Notes: generated by a model from the letters alone, not told the origin. A DNA stretch of 64,000 bases from a virus (IMGVR_UViG_3300025647_000026:1-64000), one strand, 5' to 3'; shown: positions 35,427 to 44,531, numbered from the stretch's first letter. A program made the numbers and translations.

Positions 35427-35497
35427 CACCCGCACTTGCAGTATAAATGGATTACTGTAAGTGCAAGGTGTTTGTTTGCCCTGTACGAATACTGTGG
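35427..35497 (-). other. Two adjacent hairpins in intergenic region
   Basis: 35427-35470: CACC + GCACTTGCAGTA pairs with TACTGTAAGTGC + GGTG (long stem, one G-T or A-C position). 35479-35497: GCCC and GGGC flank GTA-TTCG-TAC. On the - strand neither has a clear T run, but the second is followed by TTTTATCTTT on the + strand. They separate the 73-aa zinc-type gene from the 49-aa gene and may act as terminator, processing site or regulatory leader. Confidence 0.5.
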
Positions 35498-35515
35498 GGC
35501 TTTTATCTTTAATGG

Positions 35516-35737
35516 CTAAATCGCCACTTCTTCGTAGTTCGTGTTGAAATTGTATTTTTTCAATGCTCTATCGCAAAGTTTTTTTATTGAATTTTTATGT
35601 AATCCACATACATTTTCACTTACCGTATTCCCTCTTGTGCCTTCTCTATAAGTTACCTTATATTTAGCTTCATTTTCGCAGTCATCCCAATAAGGTAACC
35701 CACAATTTGTTCTTTCAATTGACCTATCGCATTTCAT
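35516..35737 (-). CDS. Small Cys-rich protein
   Basis: A 73-aa basic protein with Cys at positions 3, 12, 20, 44 and 55 and a His at 47 (MKCDRS, NCGLP, DDCEN, NVCGLHK), suggestive of a zinc-binding fold. It is 2 nt from the upstream 75-aa gene. Role unknown. Confidence 0.6.
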   Translation of the reverse strand: MKCDRSIERTNCGLPYWDDCENEAKYKVTYREGTRGNTVSENVCGLHKNSIKKLCDRALKKYNFNTNYEEVAI

Positions 35738-35739
35738 AT

Positions 35740-35967
35740 TTATAAATTTGTTAATCCATTAAAAAGAGGTGTTGCAAAATATCCATTTTGGATAGAGCAA
35801 ATACAATCCATTTTAAAAAACTTCCTTTGTAGTTTACTCATTGTAGCATAGTCGTATCCTAATATGTCTGATACTTTTTGCGCTTGCCTTGATGTTATTC
35901 TAATTGGAATAACAAAGTCATTTACGTTTTTTAAAAGATATTCAAAAGCTTCGTCTTGCATTGTCAT
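35740..35967 (-). CDS. Small HTH-like protein
   Basis: A 75-aa protein with 'ITSRQAQKVSDILGYDYATMSKLQRKF', which reads like a helix-turn-helix. First gene after a CTAATTAAA-type promoter. A DNA-binding regulatory role is possible but unproven. Start at 35967; ATG 35961 is an alternative. Confidence 0.5.
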   Translation of the reverse strand: MTMQDEAFEYLLKNVNDFVIPIRITSRQAQKVSDILGYDYATMSKLQRKFFKMDCICSIQNGYFATPLFNGLTNL

Positions 35968-35983
35968 AGTTTTTATTTTTTGA

Positions 35984-36019
35984 CAAAAGTATTTCTAATC
36001 TCAAATATTCCTAATTAAA
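35984..36019 (-). promoter_or_regulatory. CTAATTAAA-type promoter 3
   Basis: CTAATTAAA (36011-36019), 19 nt, CAAAAGTA (35984-35991; TACTTTTG on the - strand). Leader of 16 nt to ATG 35967. The -33 element overlaps the 3' end of the 1269-aa gene. Confidence 0.75.
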
Positions 36020-39000
36020 CTTTTTTAACCCAACTACAATCAATCGCTTTTATATCTCCACTAGCTAGTAATTTCTCTCTTATTTTGTCTAAGTTGGTGG
36101 TTATAGCTAGTATTGCATTAGCGTTTTCAGTTTCTTTAATTGTTTTGTCGGCTTCGTTTTTCCTTTTTCTATTGGAAATAGCATCTCCTAGCTTTATCCT
36201 TTCCTTTTCTTCCGCAGCCAAAACTTTAGTTACCGCTTCTACTTCTGCGGTATTCAAGGCTTTTGTGGCTTTTTCTGTCGCTTTTTTTGATGATTTTTGC
36301 GAATTAGGCTTTCTTTGCCCATTATCTTGGTCAAAAACAAAACCCTCTGCCTCGTACAGTTTTTTAAGCCCTTCTTCTGTTGTTGCGTCATCTTGAGGCG
36401 CAATATCCAAAAATAAAGTAGCATTGTTTTCGTCAGCCCACTTAGTTACTTTTCTTAATAATTCTTTCGCTTTCCCTTTGCCTCTTTCTTTTGGGTCGGT
36501 ATATAATAATTCTACCTTAACGCCATTTGTAACATTTTCAATGCTATTATCATTCTCTTCGTCCTCAACTTCTACTTCATTAGGCTTAATGAATATACTA
36601 GCATCTTTTGTTTTGTTTTGAAGCACATCGCCCATTTCATCTCCGAATGGATTTACGTTGTCGCCCCATTGTCTTTCGCTGCTTTTAAACCCTAAGTCGG
36701 CTACTGCTTTATTGTAAAGTTTTTCGCCTTGCTCTTGTTGTTCCTCTACCTTAGTTCTAGGTATCTTTGGAAGTTTATCAATCTCCACTTTAATATTGTC
36801 AGAATCCTCTTTCATCATCTGAACAATTGCTTTCTCCCCATCGCCTAGTTCTAACGAAAGCTTATCGTATCTTTTTTTCTTTTCTTCGCTAGTGCCTTCT
36901 ATTCTTTTTCTTATCTCTTGTATTTTATCAAGCCTTTCGGTTATAAATTCTTGCTTGCTTTTATTTTTAAAAGGGCTTTTCTCTTCCTCCTTTGTCCCGT
37001 TTTTATCACTAAAAACTGGACTTTCGCTAGGCGGTGTTTCTTTGGCAGTAGGCTTCTCGGTGGTTTCACCTATGGGTGCTTTCTCGGTTAGGTTGGTTTC
37101 GGTTTTTTGTTCAAAAGATTCATTAAATGCTTGTTCTTCTTTACTCCCTTTTTCTAATATTTCAGTAGGTATGTTTTTTAACAAACTTGGCGAAACATCT
37201 TTATTCATAGCTAAAATCCATATATCTTCAGCAGATATTCTACCCTCATTATATGCTTTAATTACGCTACCGCTAGAAACCGCTTTATCTATTATTGCTT
37301 TTTGCTTTGCAATATTTGAACTTCTTGAAGGTAAATTCATCCAATCTTCTTTAGGATTACCTTTTAAGTCTTTATCTCCTTTATATAATATAGAATCTGT
37401 ATAGCCCTTTTCCTTTTGTAAAGCTATCTCTTTACTTTTATCTTCTGTTGGTAAGGTGGTGGGTTTGTTTTCTGCTACTACTTCTATTGGTTTAGTAGTT
37501 TCTTTAGGCTTATATTCTTTTGGTAAAATAAAATCAGAATCTTCCAATTTTACAATATTTTCATACAAATTTTTACCTTCTTGAATAGCTTTTTTAATCA
37601 ACAATTCATCAATATTGTCTGGAAGATTTCCGTTATCCTCTATCGTAGCATAACTCATTCCAGACCTGTTTGATTTTCCGTCAAGAACTGTTTCGGGATT
37701 ACTCATTCTTAATCCAAGAACTCTGTATTTTTTACCTTTTTTTTCTATAATTTTAATAAAAGATTCGCCTGAATTTTCTCCACTTTCATTTCTTGGGTCA
37801 AAAGCCTCTTTATATTGAATAGAATCTTTGGTTATTCCTGCTCGTGTTTTATTGCTTACAGTCCATCCGTCACTAAGTCCTGATACTATTATTTTGTTTT
37901 CTAAAGCTACTTCTTCTTCACGCAGTTGTTCACTACTTTTCCCGACTTCATTTTGTTGTTCGTTATTTGTTATGTTAATAGGTGTCTGTACTTCACTACT
38001 AATATTGCTGCTTGGTGTAGGAGGGGTTTTAGTTTCTTCAGGTGTTTCAATTATTGTTTCTTGATTTATGTCAGCTTCTTGTTTAGCTTGTTCTACTAAA
38101 AGTTTATGTTCTTTTTCTGTTTCTTTTATTTGACTATCTATCGCAATAATAGCTTCACTATTATCTGCACTAGATAGGTCGTTTTTTGCTTGTTCTAGTT
38201 CGTCTAATTCGCTATTTTTGGCTTCTATTAGCTGTACTGTTTCTTTGTTTGCAAATTCGCCTATTTTATTTTGTTCTTCAGCTATTTTATCCGCTTCTGT
38301 ATGTAGCTTTTCTGCTTGTTTTTCTAAAGCATTACTCACTACTTGGCTTTGAGAGTCTAATGATTGATTCATTAAATCATCTGCCTTAGTTTTTAGTTCT
38401 TGATGTTTTGCAGCTTGTTTCTTTTCAATATAATGATTTAAAGTTGTTGTTGCACCTCCTTGACCTCCTCCTGCAAATAAAGATATAATAGCAGCATCTC
38501 CAACTCCATCAAATAACCCAACATTTTTTTTATCAAGTATATATTTATCAACTACATTTGAACCTATTTGATTAACTACCTCTCCTCCAATTTCTTCTGC
38601 TGTGTTTTTACCTAATTTACTAGTAAGTGTTTTCTTTAAAGCAGCTTCTATTGCTTCTTTAGCCATTCTTTCGGCTGTTTCCTTTCCAAACTTAGCTATT
38701 AATTCCCTTGAGGCTTTACCTGCTCCAAACATTCTTTCTGTTATAACCTCTAAACCTGCTTTTATAACACCTGCTGCCAAATCATTTGCATTTGCGCTGC
38801 CTTTTTCTGCTATTGCTTCGTCTAGTTGACTGCCAACTGTACCTCCAGAAATTGCTGTTGCTGTGTATGGGTTTAAAAATAATGCGCTTGTTGGGATACT
38901 ACCTATAAACCCTTTGAACCCATAATCTGCCGCTTGTGCTATTTTGCCATCTTTTAAAGACTCCCATGCACTACCGCCATTTTCTAGTCCAATATTTTTT

Positions 39001-39824
39001 ATTTCAGATTTTTCGTTTGCTGCTTTTATTAAATCTTTTCCTGTTTGAGCGATAATATCTGAAGGCTGTTTAAATCCGCCTTTACTTTCTTCTAAAAATT
39101 TAGCATAAGCAGCTTCTGATTCTTTAGATGGTGCTAATCCAACAGATGCCCATAAATCTTTTTTAATAATATTAATTGATTCATCTAGCGATGTAGCACT
39201 TCTTGCTAACATTCCTAATGCTTGTTGCCCACCTATTAGTAAGTTATTTGAAATAGTATTTGGTTGGTCTATTTGCGCTTGTTGTTTTTGAGCATCTATA
39301 CCTTTGTTTAAAACCTCAATTTTCTTTTGGTCTTGGTCTATTTGCGTTAGAATATTACGCATACCCTGCTCATCCCCTTGTTGTTTAAATTGGTCTGCAA
39401 GCAAAAGATTTTCAGAAGTTCTTTTTTGAATATTATTTAAAGTGTTGGTATAAAGTCCTATTCTTTCTACTGGTTTCTTCTCTATTATTGGCTTAACTGT
39501 CGGTATCTCCGATTTTAAGTTCGATTTTAATGGAGATTGCGAAACTTCTTCTGCACCACTTGGTAATGGCTTTGTATAGTCTTCCACACTTGTTGAAAAA
39601 GTTGGTTGTGAACCATTCTTTTTTTTTTCGCCATATAAAGGTTTTGCATTTGGCATATCCTTTATAAAATCATTTACTTCGTTTACGGGGATATCAAAAG
39701 TATCTTTATCTAAAACAAAAGATTTTACCTCTACAGCTTTTGGCATATCTTTTAAAAAAGAACCTGCTTCATTTTCTTCTATGTCGTAAAGGTCTTCACC
39801 TACTTTATATGTTTTTTTTGGCAT
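36015..39824 (-). CDS. 1269-aa internal virion protein with GNAT-like domain
   Basis: The N-terminus has two copies of a short motif, 'YDIEENEAGSFLKDMPKA' and 'FDIPVNEVNDFIKDMPNAKP', known from internal proteins of Bacteroidota phages. A long helical/hydrophobic middle (about residues 180-430) resembles membrane-active ejection proteins. Near residues 1101-1173 there is a GNAT acetyltransferase-like stretch: 'LLYTDPKERGKGKAKELLRK' with the RGKGKA acetyl-CoA loop, then 'LFLDIA' and 'LKKLYEAEGFVF'. It is probably injected with DNA. It is followed by no close gene and preceded by the 449-aa gene. Confidence 0.6.
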   Translation of the reverse strand: MPKKTYKVGEDLYDIEENEAGSFLKDMPKAVEVKSFVLDKDTFDIPVNEVNDFIKDMPNAKPLYGEKKKNGSQPTFSTSVEDYTKPLPSGAEEVSQSPLKSNLKSEIPTVKPIIEKKPVERIGLYTNTLNNIQKRTSENLLLADQFKQQGDEQGMRNILTQIDQDQKKIEVLNKGIDAQKQQAQIDQPNTISNNLLIGGQQALGMLARSATSLDESINIIKKDLWASVGLAPSKESEAAYAKFLEESKGGFKQPSDIIAQTGKDLIKAANEKSEIKNIGLENGGSAWESLKDGKIAQAADYGFKGFIGSIPTSALFLNPYTATAISGGTVGSQLDEAIAEKGSANANDLAAGVIKAGLEVITERMFGAGKASRELIAKFGKETAERMAKEAIEAALKKTLTSKLGKNTAEEIGGEVVNQIGSNVVDKYILDKKNVGLFDGVGDAAIISLFAGGGQGGATTTLNHYIEKKQAAKHQELKTKADDLMNQSLDSQSQVVSNALEKQAEKLHTEADKIAEEQNKIGEFANKETVQLIEAKNSELDELEQAKNDLSSADNSEAIIAIDSQIKETEKEHKLLVEQAKQEADINQETIIETPEETKTPPTPSSNISSEVQTPINITNNEQQNEVGKSSEQLREEEVALENKIIVSGLSDGWTVSNKTRAGITKDSIQYKEAFDPRNESGENSGESFIKIIEKKGKKYRVLGLRMSNPETVLDGKSNRSGMSYATIEDNGNLPDNIDELLIKKAIQEGKNLYENIVKLEDSDFILPKEYKPKETTKPIEVVAENKPTTLPTEDKSKEIALQKEKGYTDSILYKGDKDLKGNPKEDWMNLPSRSSNIAKQKAIIDKAVSSGSVIKAYNEGRISAEDIWILAMNKDVSPSLLKNIPTEILEKGSKEEQAFNESFEQKTETNLTEKAPIGETTEKPTAKETPPSESPVFSDKNGTKEEEKSPFKNKSKQEFITERLDKIQEIRKRIEGTSEEKKKRYDKLSLELGDGEKAIVQMMKEDSDNIKVEIDKLPKIPRTKVEEQQEQGEKLYNKAVADLGFKSSERQWGDNVNPFGDEMGDVLQNKTKDASIFIKPNEVEVEDEENDNSIENVTNGVKVELLYTDPKERGKGKAKELLRKVTKWADENNATLFLDIAPQDDATTEEGLKKLYEAEGFVFDQDNGQRKPNSQKSSKKATEKATKALNTAEVEAVTKVLAAEEKERIKLGDAISNRKRKNEADKTIKETENANAILAITTNLDKIREKLLASGDIKAIDCSWVKKV

Positions 39825-39829
39825 AATAA

Positions 39830-41179
39830 TTATTTCCTTTTGTTTTTACTCCAATCCTTCTTTTCAGTAGTAGTTTCTGGTTTCTGATAAGGATGAAATC
39901 CTGATACATATTTTTTGTTTTCAGATGTTTTTAACATCTTATCCACTAATTCATTCCCAAAAAATGATTGCATTGATTTTGTGTCTGCTTTATGCTTCAC
40001 CTTGTCTTCTCCAACTACTTCCCACATTCCATCACCCAAGTAATTACTTTTAGTGGGTAATATTCTAATAGCTTCAGGAGGTGGTTGTCTAAATTTACCG
40101 CTTCCTTCTGCATCACCTCCTGTAACACTTGTTAAAAGTGCCTCTTGTAGGTCAGGGATAATAGTCATATTTTGTTCAGTAATTCCGCTTGTTGCACCTG
40201 TATTTAATAACCAGCTTCCGTCTGCTTGTCTTATTCCTGTGAATCCACTTCCTTTTATTGGAATTATATCTCCGTTTGAATTTACTCTATATTTACTTTC
40301 GTCACCACTTGCTTTAGGTACGTCTTTAATGTCTACTTGCTTCCAAAACGTAGGCTCTAGTTCTTTTTTTACTGCATTTTTAATTGCAAGTAAGTGAGCA
40401 GCAACAACAGCATCAGGGTTATTTGCATCTACTTTTGCAAGTTCGGCAGGTAATTCGGCAGCTACTTTTTCTTTGTTTTTGTGTAAATAATTTTGTGCAA
40501 AATCTGGATTGTTAAATAATGAATTAATTTTCATATCAACAACTTCGGGGGCTATTCTTAATGCTGAATGCAAATGTCCATTTTCATCTTTGTATGATTT
40601 ACTTGTAGTTTTATCTAACTTAACATCACTACCAAATACTAAATTCTTTTTGTACTCGGCATTTAAATCAACATCAGGAACAACGTGCTTAACAACAGGT
40701 CTGTCAGATACTTTATCCCAAGTTATATTACTATCAGGTATTTCTGCTAATTTCTTTAACTTAGTAAAATCATCGTTTTTTAATGCGGTTCTTTCTTCTT
40801 CTGTTAAAAGTATCTTATCAGCACTTTCTTTTAATTTATTAAAATCGTTACTATATTGCACCTCCCTATTCATTTTTTGCTGCCCTAACATTGCGCCCAT
40901 TTGGGTTTTAAATTCGCCTGATTGCAATCCTTCAATAGTTATTTTTTGTATTCTGTCAGCTCCAATTTTATCAACATTTGCAGGAGGTTTAATAATATTT
41001 GCATATTCTTTTTCTACCTTAGCTTTTTCAGCAGCTAGTTTAGCTTCATCAGCTTTAGCTTTTAATCCTAAAGTTAATTCTTGTTGTGCTGCCCTTGTAA
41101 AAGGTTTGTCACTTATAGGTTTTAAGTTAGTGCTTTCGCCTAATATTCCTGCAAGTCCTAGTGTTACGTCTTCTGCCAT
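39830..41179 (-). CDS. 449-aa internal virion protein
   Basis: A Lys/Ala/Glu-rich, helical N-terminal half (coiled) and a more beta C-terminal half (GSGFTGIRQADGSWLLNTG). Position between the 257-aa and 1269-aa internal proteins suggests an order comparable with T7 gp14-gp15-gp16. Starts 7 nt downstream of the 257-aa gene. Confidence 0.55.
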   Translation of the reverse strand: MAEDVTLGLAGILGESTNLKPISDKPFTRAAQQELTLGLKAKADEAKLAAEKAKVEKEYANIIKPPANVDKIGADRIQKITIEGLQSGEFKTQMGAMLGQQKMNREVQYSNDFNKLKESADKILLTEEERTALKNDDFTKLKKLAEIPDSNITWDKVSDRPVVKHVVPDVDLNAEYKKNLVFGSDVKLDKTTSKSYKDENGHLHSALRIAPEVVDMKINSLFNNPDFAQNYLHKNKEKVAAELPAELAKVDANNPDAVVAAHLLAIKNAVKKELEPTFWKQVDIKDVPKASGDESKYRVNSNGDIIPIKGSGFTGIRQADGSWLLNTGATSGITEQNMTIIPDLQEALLTSVTGGDAEGSGKFRQPPPEAIRILPTKSNYLGDGMWEVVGEDKVKHKADTKSMQSFFGNELVDKMLKTSENKKYVSGFHPYQKPETTTEKKDWSKNKRK

Positions 41180-41186
41180 AATTTAA

Positions 41187-41960
41187 TTAACCTCCGTATT
41201 TATTTATAAGGTCTGAATCTCCGTATTCATCACCCATATTTCCACCTGTTCCGTAATTAGGAATTGGGGCTGTGTAGGTTGCATTTCTAAATCTATTAGG
41301 TAAATTCATTCTGCTTCCTGTACTTAAATATGTTTTGCCTAAGCTACCACCTAAACCAGTTGTTGTCGTAGGTAATTTCGGTGTTAATCCTGCTCCTAGT
41401 AAATCTCCGCCCATATTCATCATCGAGCCTTGCCATTGGTCACGATTACTTTTTATAGCGTTGCCTAATGCTTGTTCGGTTTGTTGTCTTCTATTTTGTA
41501 AGTAAGCAGTATTTTGGTTTTTCATGCCTTGAATTTGCCCTACTATGTTGCTTAATCTACTTTGAGCAATATTTCTTTGCCCTCTGTTTAAGTTAGCATC
41601 AGATGCAGCAAAGTCAGCGTTAGAATTAAAAGCGTTAGCACTACCCATTGCACCAATTGCTCTTGAAACTCCTCCTCCACCCATGTTTTGAGCGTTGCCT
41701 TGTTGAGTAGCAAGTATTTGTGATAGTCTATTTTGGAATTTAGAAGTTTCTGCTCCACTATACCCTTGTGGGCTAGCTACTCCAGCAGTTGCCATCCTAA
41801 ATTGTTCGTTAGTTTGCTCTGTTGGTTTATATTCAGGAAGTGGTTGTCCTGCTAATTGTGCAGCTTGTGACTCGGCTTCCTTTTGGCGTTGGTAAGACGC
41901 AAGTGCTGATAAACCTTGCATAGCCATTCCTGCTATCGGTATAATTAATGGTAAAGCCAT
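41187..41960 (-). CDS. 257-aa internal virion protein (gp14-like)
   Basis: Begins with a hydrophobic helix (LPLIIPIAGMAMQGLSALA) followed by a Gln/Ala/Asn/Gly-rich helical body (MGGGGVSRAIGAMGSANAFNSNADF). This layout matches small ejection proteins such as T7 gp14 and P22 gp7. The start is set at ATG 41960 because the -7 box lies at 41985, so the longer frame cannot be fully transcribed. Confidence 0.6.
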   Translation of the reverse strand: MALPLIIPIAGMAMQGLSALASYQRQKEAESQAAQLAGQPLPEYKPTEQTNEQFRMATAGVASPQGYSGAETSKFQNRLSQILATQQGNAQNMGGGGVSRAIGAMGSANAFNSNADFAASDANLNRGQRNIAQSRLSNIVGQIQGMKNQNTAYLQNRRQQTEQALGNAIKSNRDQWQGSMMNMGGDLLGAGLTPKLPTTTTGLGGSLGKTYLSTGSRMNLPNRFRNATYTAPIPNYGTGGNMGDEYGDSDLINKYGG

Positions 41961-41984
41961 AATATTAAATCTAATTTTAAGGTA

Positions 41985-41992
41985 CAAATATA
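41985..41992 (-). promoter_or_regulatory. -7 box of internal virion protein operon
   Basis: TATATTTG on the - strand, 24 nt before ATG 41960. It probably drives the three ejection-protein genes to 36.0 kb. Confidence 0.6.
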
Positions 41993-42018
41993 ACATATTA
42001 GTTTTAAATTACATTAAT

Positions 42019-42807
42019 TTAATGGTTTAAAATTCCCTTCAATTCATTGTATTTTGATTGATAAGCGTAATGGGCATCTATTTCATTTTCAAAAGTTCCT
42101 AAAAACATATATTTTTTGTTTTTAACTATTTGAGCTTGAAATTTTCCATTTTTTCTTTTATGAACTCCTTTGTAAGTAGAAGAAACTACATACGGATTTG
42201 CAACTATATCTTCAACTTTCCCTTCTTGAATATATTTAAGAGCCTTTTTATAGGCAAGACCAGCTTCTTTTTCGTCAATAAACGTACCTAAATATATTTG
42301 TTTTTTAGTTCCATTTTTAATTCGAGAAGTCCATTTTTTTATATTTTTATTACAAACCATTGTAACACCAGTATAATTACTTGTGTTATTAATTCTGTCT
42401 TTGCTTGAGTTTTCTCTGTTAGATATTAACTGCAAATTTGATAATTTATTATTTAGCTTATTGTTATCAATATGGTCAACAACTATTTTAAATTTATTTG
42501 GAATATGACCTAAATATGTTATTGCTATAATTTGATGATAAGTTAAATTTCTTTTAATATTCCCTATTTTTATAGATGTGTTTAAATAACCAGTATCAAA
42601 AATACTGCCTTTAATTTTTTTAGCTGGTAAAATTCTTTCAATACTATTTATGTTAATTTCTTTTACTTTTATTCTTACAATATTACCATTTTTACTTACT
42701 ATATAATTATTATTTAAAGGAAATCTTTTCCAAGTTTCACCATTAAAATCAAACTCCATTTCAACTGGAGTTTGATTTACAATAAAATCTAATTCATCAA
42801 AGTTCAT
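42019..42807 (-). CDS. HNH homing endonuclease with two AP2 domains
   Basis: A 262-aa free-standing endonuclease. An N-terminal NUMOD4-like part (ETWKRFPLNNNYIVSKNGNIVR), an HNH core (VVDHIDNNKLNNKLSNLQLISNREN, about residues 110-135), then two AP2-type DNA-binding repeats: 'YTGVTMVCNKNIKKWTSRI...YLGTFIDEKEA' and 'YKGVHKRKNGKFQAQI...FLGTFENEIDA'. It cuts specific sites and spreads itself. It sits between the internal-virion operon and a 60-aa gene and is more AT-rich than the virion genes, as expected of a mobile insertion. Confidence 0.85.
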   Translation of the reverse strand: MNFDELDFIVNQTPVEMEFDFNGETWKRFPLNNNYIVSKNGNIVRIKVKEININSIERILPAKKIKGSIFDTGYLNTSIKIGNIKRNLTYHQIIAITYLGHIPNKFKIVVDHIDNNKLNNKLSNLQLISNRENSSKDRINNTSNYTGVTMVCNKNIKKWTSRIKNGTKKQIYLGTFIDEKEAGLAYKKALKYIQEGKVEDIVANPYVVSSTYKGVHKRKNGKFQAQIVKNKKYMFLGTFENEIDAHYAYQSKYNELKGILNH

Positions 42808-42809
42808 TA

Positions 42810-42992
42810 CTAAAATCCAAAATATTTGTTTAGCCCTAATTCTCCTACTGTACCTCTAAACCATGCTTTTAAAGTTTCTAATGAGTCTGCTTCTTCTATA
42901 GCATCTTTTGTTTCAAGTGCTAGTTGAGTAAATTCTCTGCTTCTTAAAGCTATTTCTAGTGATGTTCTTTTTAATTCTTCTATATTTTCCAT
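42810..42992 (-). CDS. 60-aa helical protein
   Basis: An all-helical protein (MENIEELKRTSLEIALRSREF...) with ATG four bases after TACATTTG. Two bases separate it from the endonuclease gene. Not recognised. Confidence 0.6.
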   Translation of the reverse strand: MENIEELKRTSLEIALRSREFTQLALETKDAIEEADSLETLKAWFRGTVGELGLNKYFGF

Positions 42993-42996
42993 AGTA

Positions 42997-43033
42997 CAAA
43001 TGTATTTAGTTAGAACCGAATTATCTAGTTAAA
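42997..43033 (-). promoter_or_regulatory. Promoter with CTAGTTAAA -33 variant
   Basis: CTAGTTAAA (43025-43033), 20 nt, CAAATGTA (42997-43004; TACATTTG on the - strand), four bases before ATG 42992. A one-base variant of the CTAATTAAA family. Confidence 0.6.
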
Positions 43034-43038
43034 TGTTT

Positions 43039-43491
43039 TTAATAGGCTCGTACTTCACTTTCACAGAAGTTTTTGAATGGTTTCGGGAGGGTAGGTATGT
43101 TTTCCATAGCCCATTTAAGGTAGTTGTGAGGCACTTCTCCAATCGCATCTCCTTTGTATTTCCCAAAAGGTATTTTATATGCTCGGTTTATTTTTATTGG
43201 TGGTTGCTTTTTAGGTTTTGCTTTTGGCTTTGATACCTTTTTTCTTTCTAAAGTATAGTGTGCGCTTCTTTTTGGATTGCTAGTTACTATTGTTAGTGCA
43301 TGATTTATTCTATCGTCTTCTTTTTTAAATACAAGTATTTCAGTTGTGATTAAATTTCTTAGTTTTAAGCTGTTTCTATAAATCTCAACTATTCCATTTA
43401 CTCGGTAGGCGTGTTCGTATTCAACTATTTCGCAGCCTTCTTGTTCCATTATAATTATAATAGTTGGCTTTTCGTAATCTTTGTAGTCCAT
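43039..43491 (-). CDS. DUF3820 protein
   Basis: A 150-aa protein with a C-terminal DUF3820 domain: 'YKIPFGKYKGDAIGEVPHNYLKWAMENI' (about residues 108-135). DUF3820 is found alone or fused to exonucleases and helicases of phages and plasmids and is thought to bind nucleic acid. The N-terminus is unrelated. The start at ATG 43491 is chosen because the repaired upstream gene would end at 43527. Confidence 0.65.
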   Translation of the reverse strand: MDYKDYEKPTIIIIMEQEGCEIVEYEHAYRVNGIVEIYRNSLKLRNLITTEILVFKKEDDRINHALTIVTSNPKRSAHYTLERKKVSKPKAKPKKQPPIKINRAYKIPFGKYKGDAIGEVPHNYLKWAMENIPTLPKPFKNFCESEVRAY

Positions 43492-43526
43492 TGGTTTTAT
43501 TGGGTTTGTAAATTTTTGAGTACTAT

Positions 43527-44421
43527 TTATAACATAAATATAACAGCTTCTTTCTTTAGAGGTTTGAGGTTGACTGAGTATCTGAAACACTCTTTATTAT
43601 AGAGGTTGCCAAATTTATCGTAGAAATGCTTGTTTGGGTTGAACTTTTTATATTTAACCATTCTTACTGCATCTCTCTCTTTAGAAAGTACTCCGTTTGA
43701 TTCTAGTAATTTAAGTCTTTTTTCTAACAGTATTAGTTGATTTAACTCCTAATAGTTCTGCTATTCTTGTTTGACTGATACTTTGTGATTTTGCTATTGC
43801 TTTTCCCTCATGCGATTGTTTGTAAGCAGCTACTGCTATGCTTACTAATTTGATTCCACCTATAATATTATCAATTTCTTGTTCTTTATTGATTATACTA
43901 TCGTCTGCGTAGATTCTCTCTCTTATGTTTTTAAATTCTCCGTTTTGGGCTAGTTCGCTAACTAATTCTTTAGCTTTATTCTTTACTGAATCTTTTTTAA
44001 ATATTTTCTTTGCTGATTTTTTAGCTTTATATTTTTGTCTTTTTAATTGTGTTAATAACTTTATTTTAGCCATTTCTAGCTTTAATTGAGTAGGGTCTAT
44101 TTTAACTTTGGTTATTTGTTGGTAATGAGCAGCAGTATGTTTTCTATCTTTATTTATTATTGGGTTACGCCAAATAGATACTAATACTAATTTATTTTTT
44201 TCTAATCTTACAAAACCGTTTTCTTGTAGTAAATTAACGTGTTTGCGTAGGCTGCTTTCGCTTATCTTTAAGTCTATGGCTATTTGCTTGTACTTAGTAG
44301 AAATATGCTTATAATGACCACTTTTATTGTGTAGCTTTAACTTGAAATATGTTTTCATACTTGGGCTGTAATTTAATTCAGCTATAAGTTGTACTGGTAT
44401 TTTAAGTTTAGTTTTTTGCAT
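43527..44421 (-). pseudogene. Winged-helix protein with poly-A frameshift
   Basis: The frame opened at ATG 44421 encodes a winged helix near the N-terminus ('YKQIAIDLKISESSLRKHVNLLQENGFVRLEKN'), a basic linker, and a second HTH ('ISQTRIAELLGV') and stops at 43711. Removing one A from the 6-A run (T run at 43718-43723) lets the reading continue: 'VRKRLKLLESNGVL' and on to a stop at 43527, completing the second HTH. So the gene is either broken by a homopolymer insertion or this is an assembly error. Two DNA-binding domains suggest a replication initiator or regulator. Confidence 0.6.
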
Positions 44422-44531
44422 AAAAAAAAGCCCCAAGAAATAGAGTCTCGGAGCTTTTTTTTTAAATATAAATATACAAAAAAAATTCAATTAAAATTAA
44501 GACTCTATTCCCTAATTGTTCTACAAATATA
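44422..44531 (-). promoter_or_regulatory. Transcription attenuator leader
   Basis: A promoter (TATATTTG box 44524-44531; TTTG 19 nt further upstream) starts a roughly 95-nt leader before ATG 44421. Just before ATG lies a strong terminator: AAGCTCCGAGA pairs with TCTTGGGGCTT, then a T8 run (44422-44456). Upstream bases 44500-44509 (AATAGAGTCT on the - strand) are perfectly complementary to 44439-44448, which form part of that terminator's 5' arm and loop. The two structures are mutually exclusive, the hallmark of an attenuator/antiterminator. Confidence 0.65.

Noticed and set aside
43718-43723. A AAA AAG slippery heptamer suggesting programmed -1 frameshift
   Set aside because: A -1 shift gives only a few residues before a stop; the meaningful continuation is in +1, so a one-base insertion is the better explanation.
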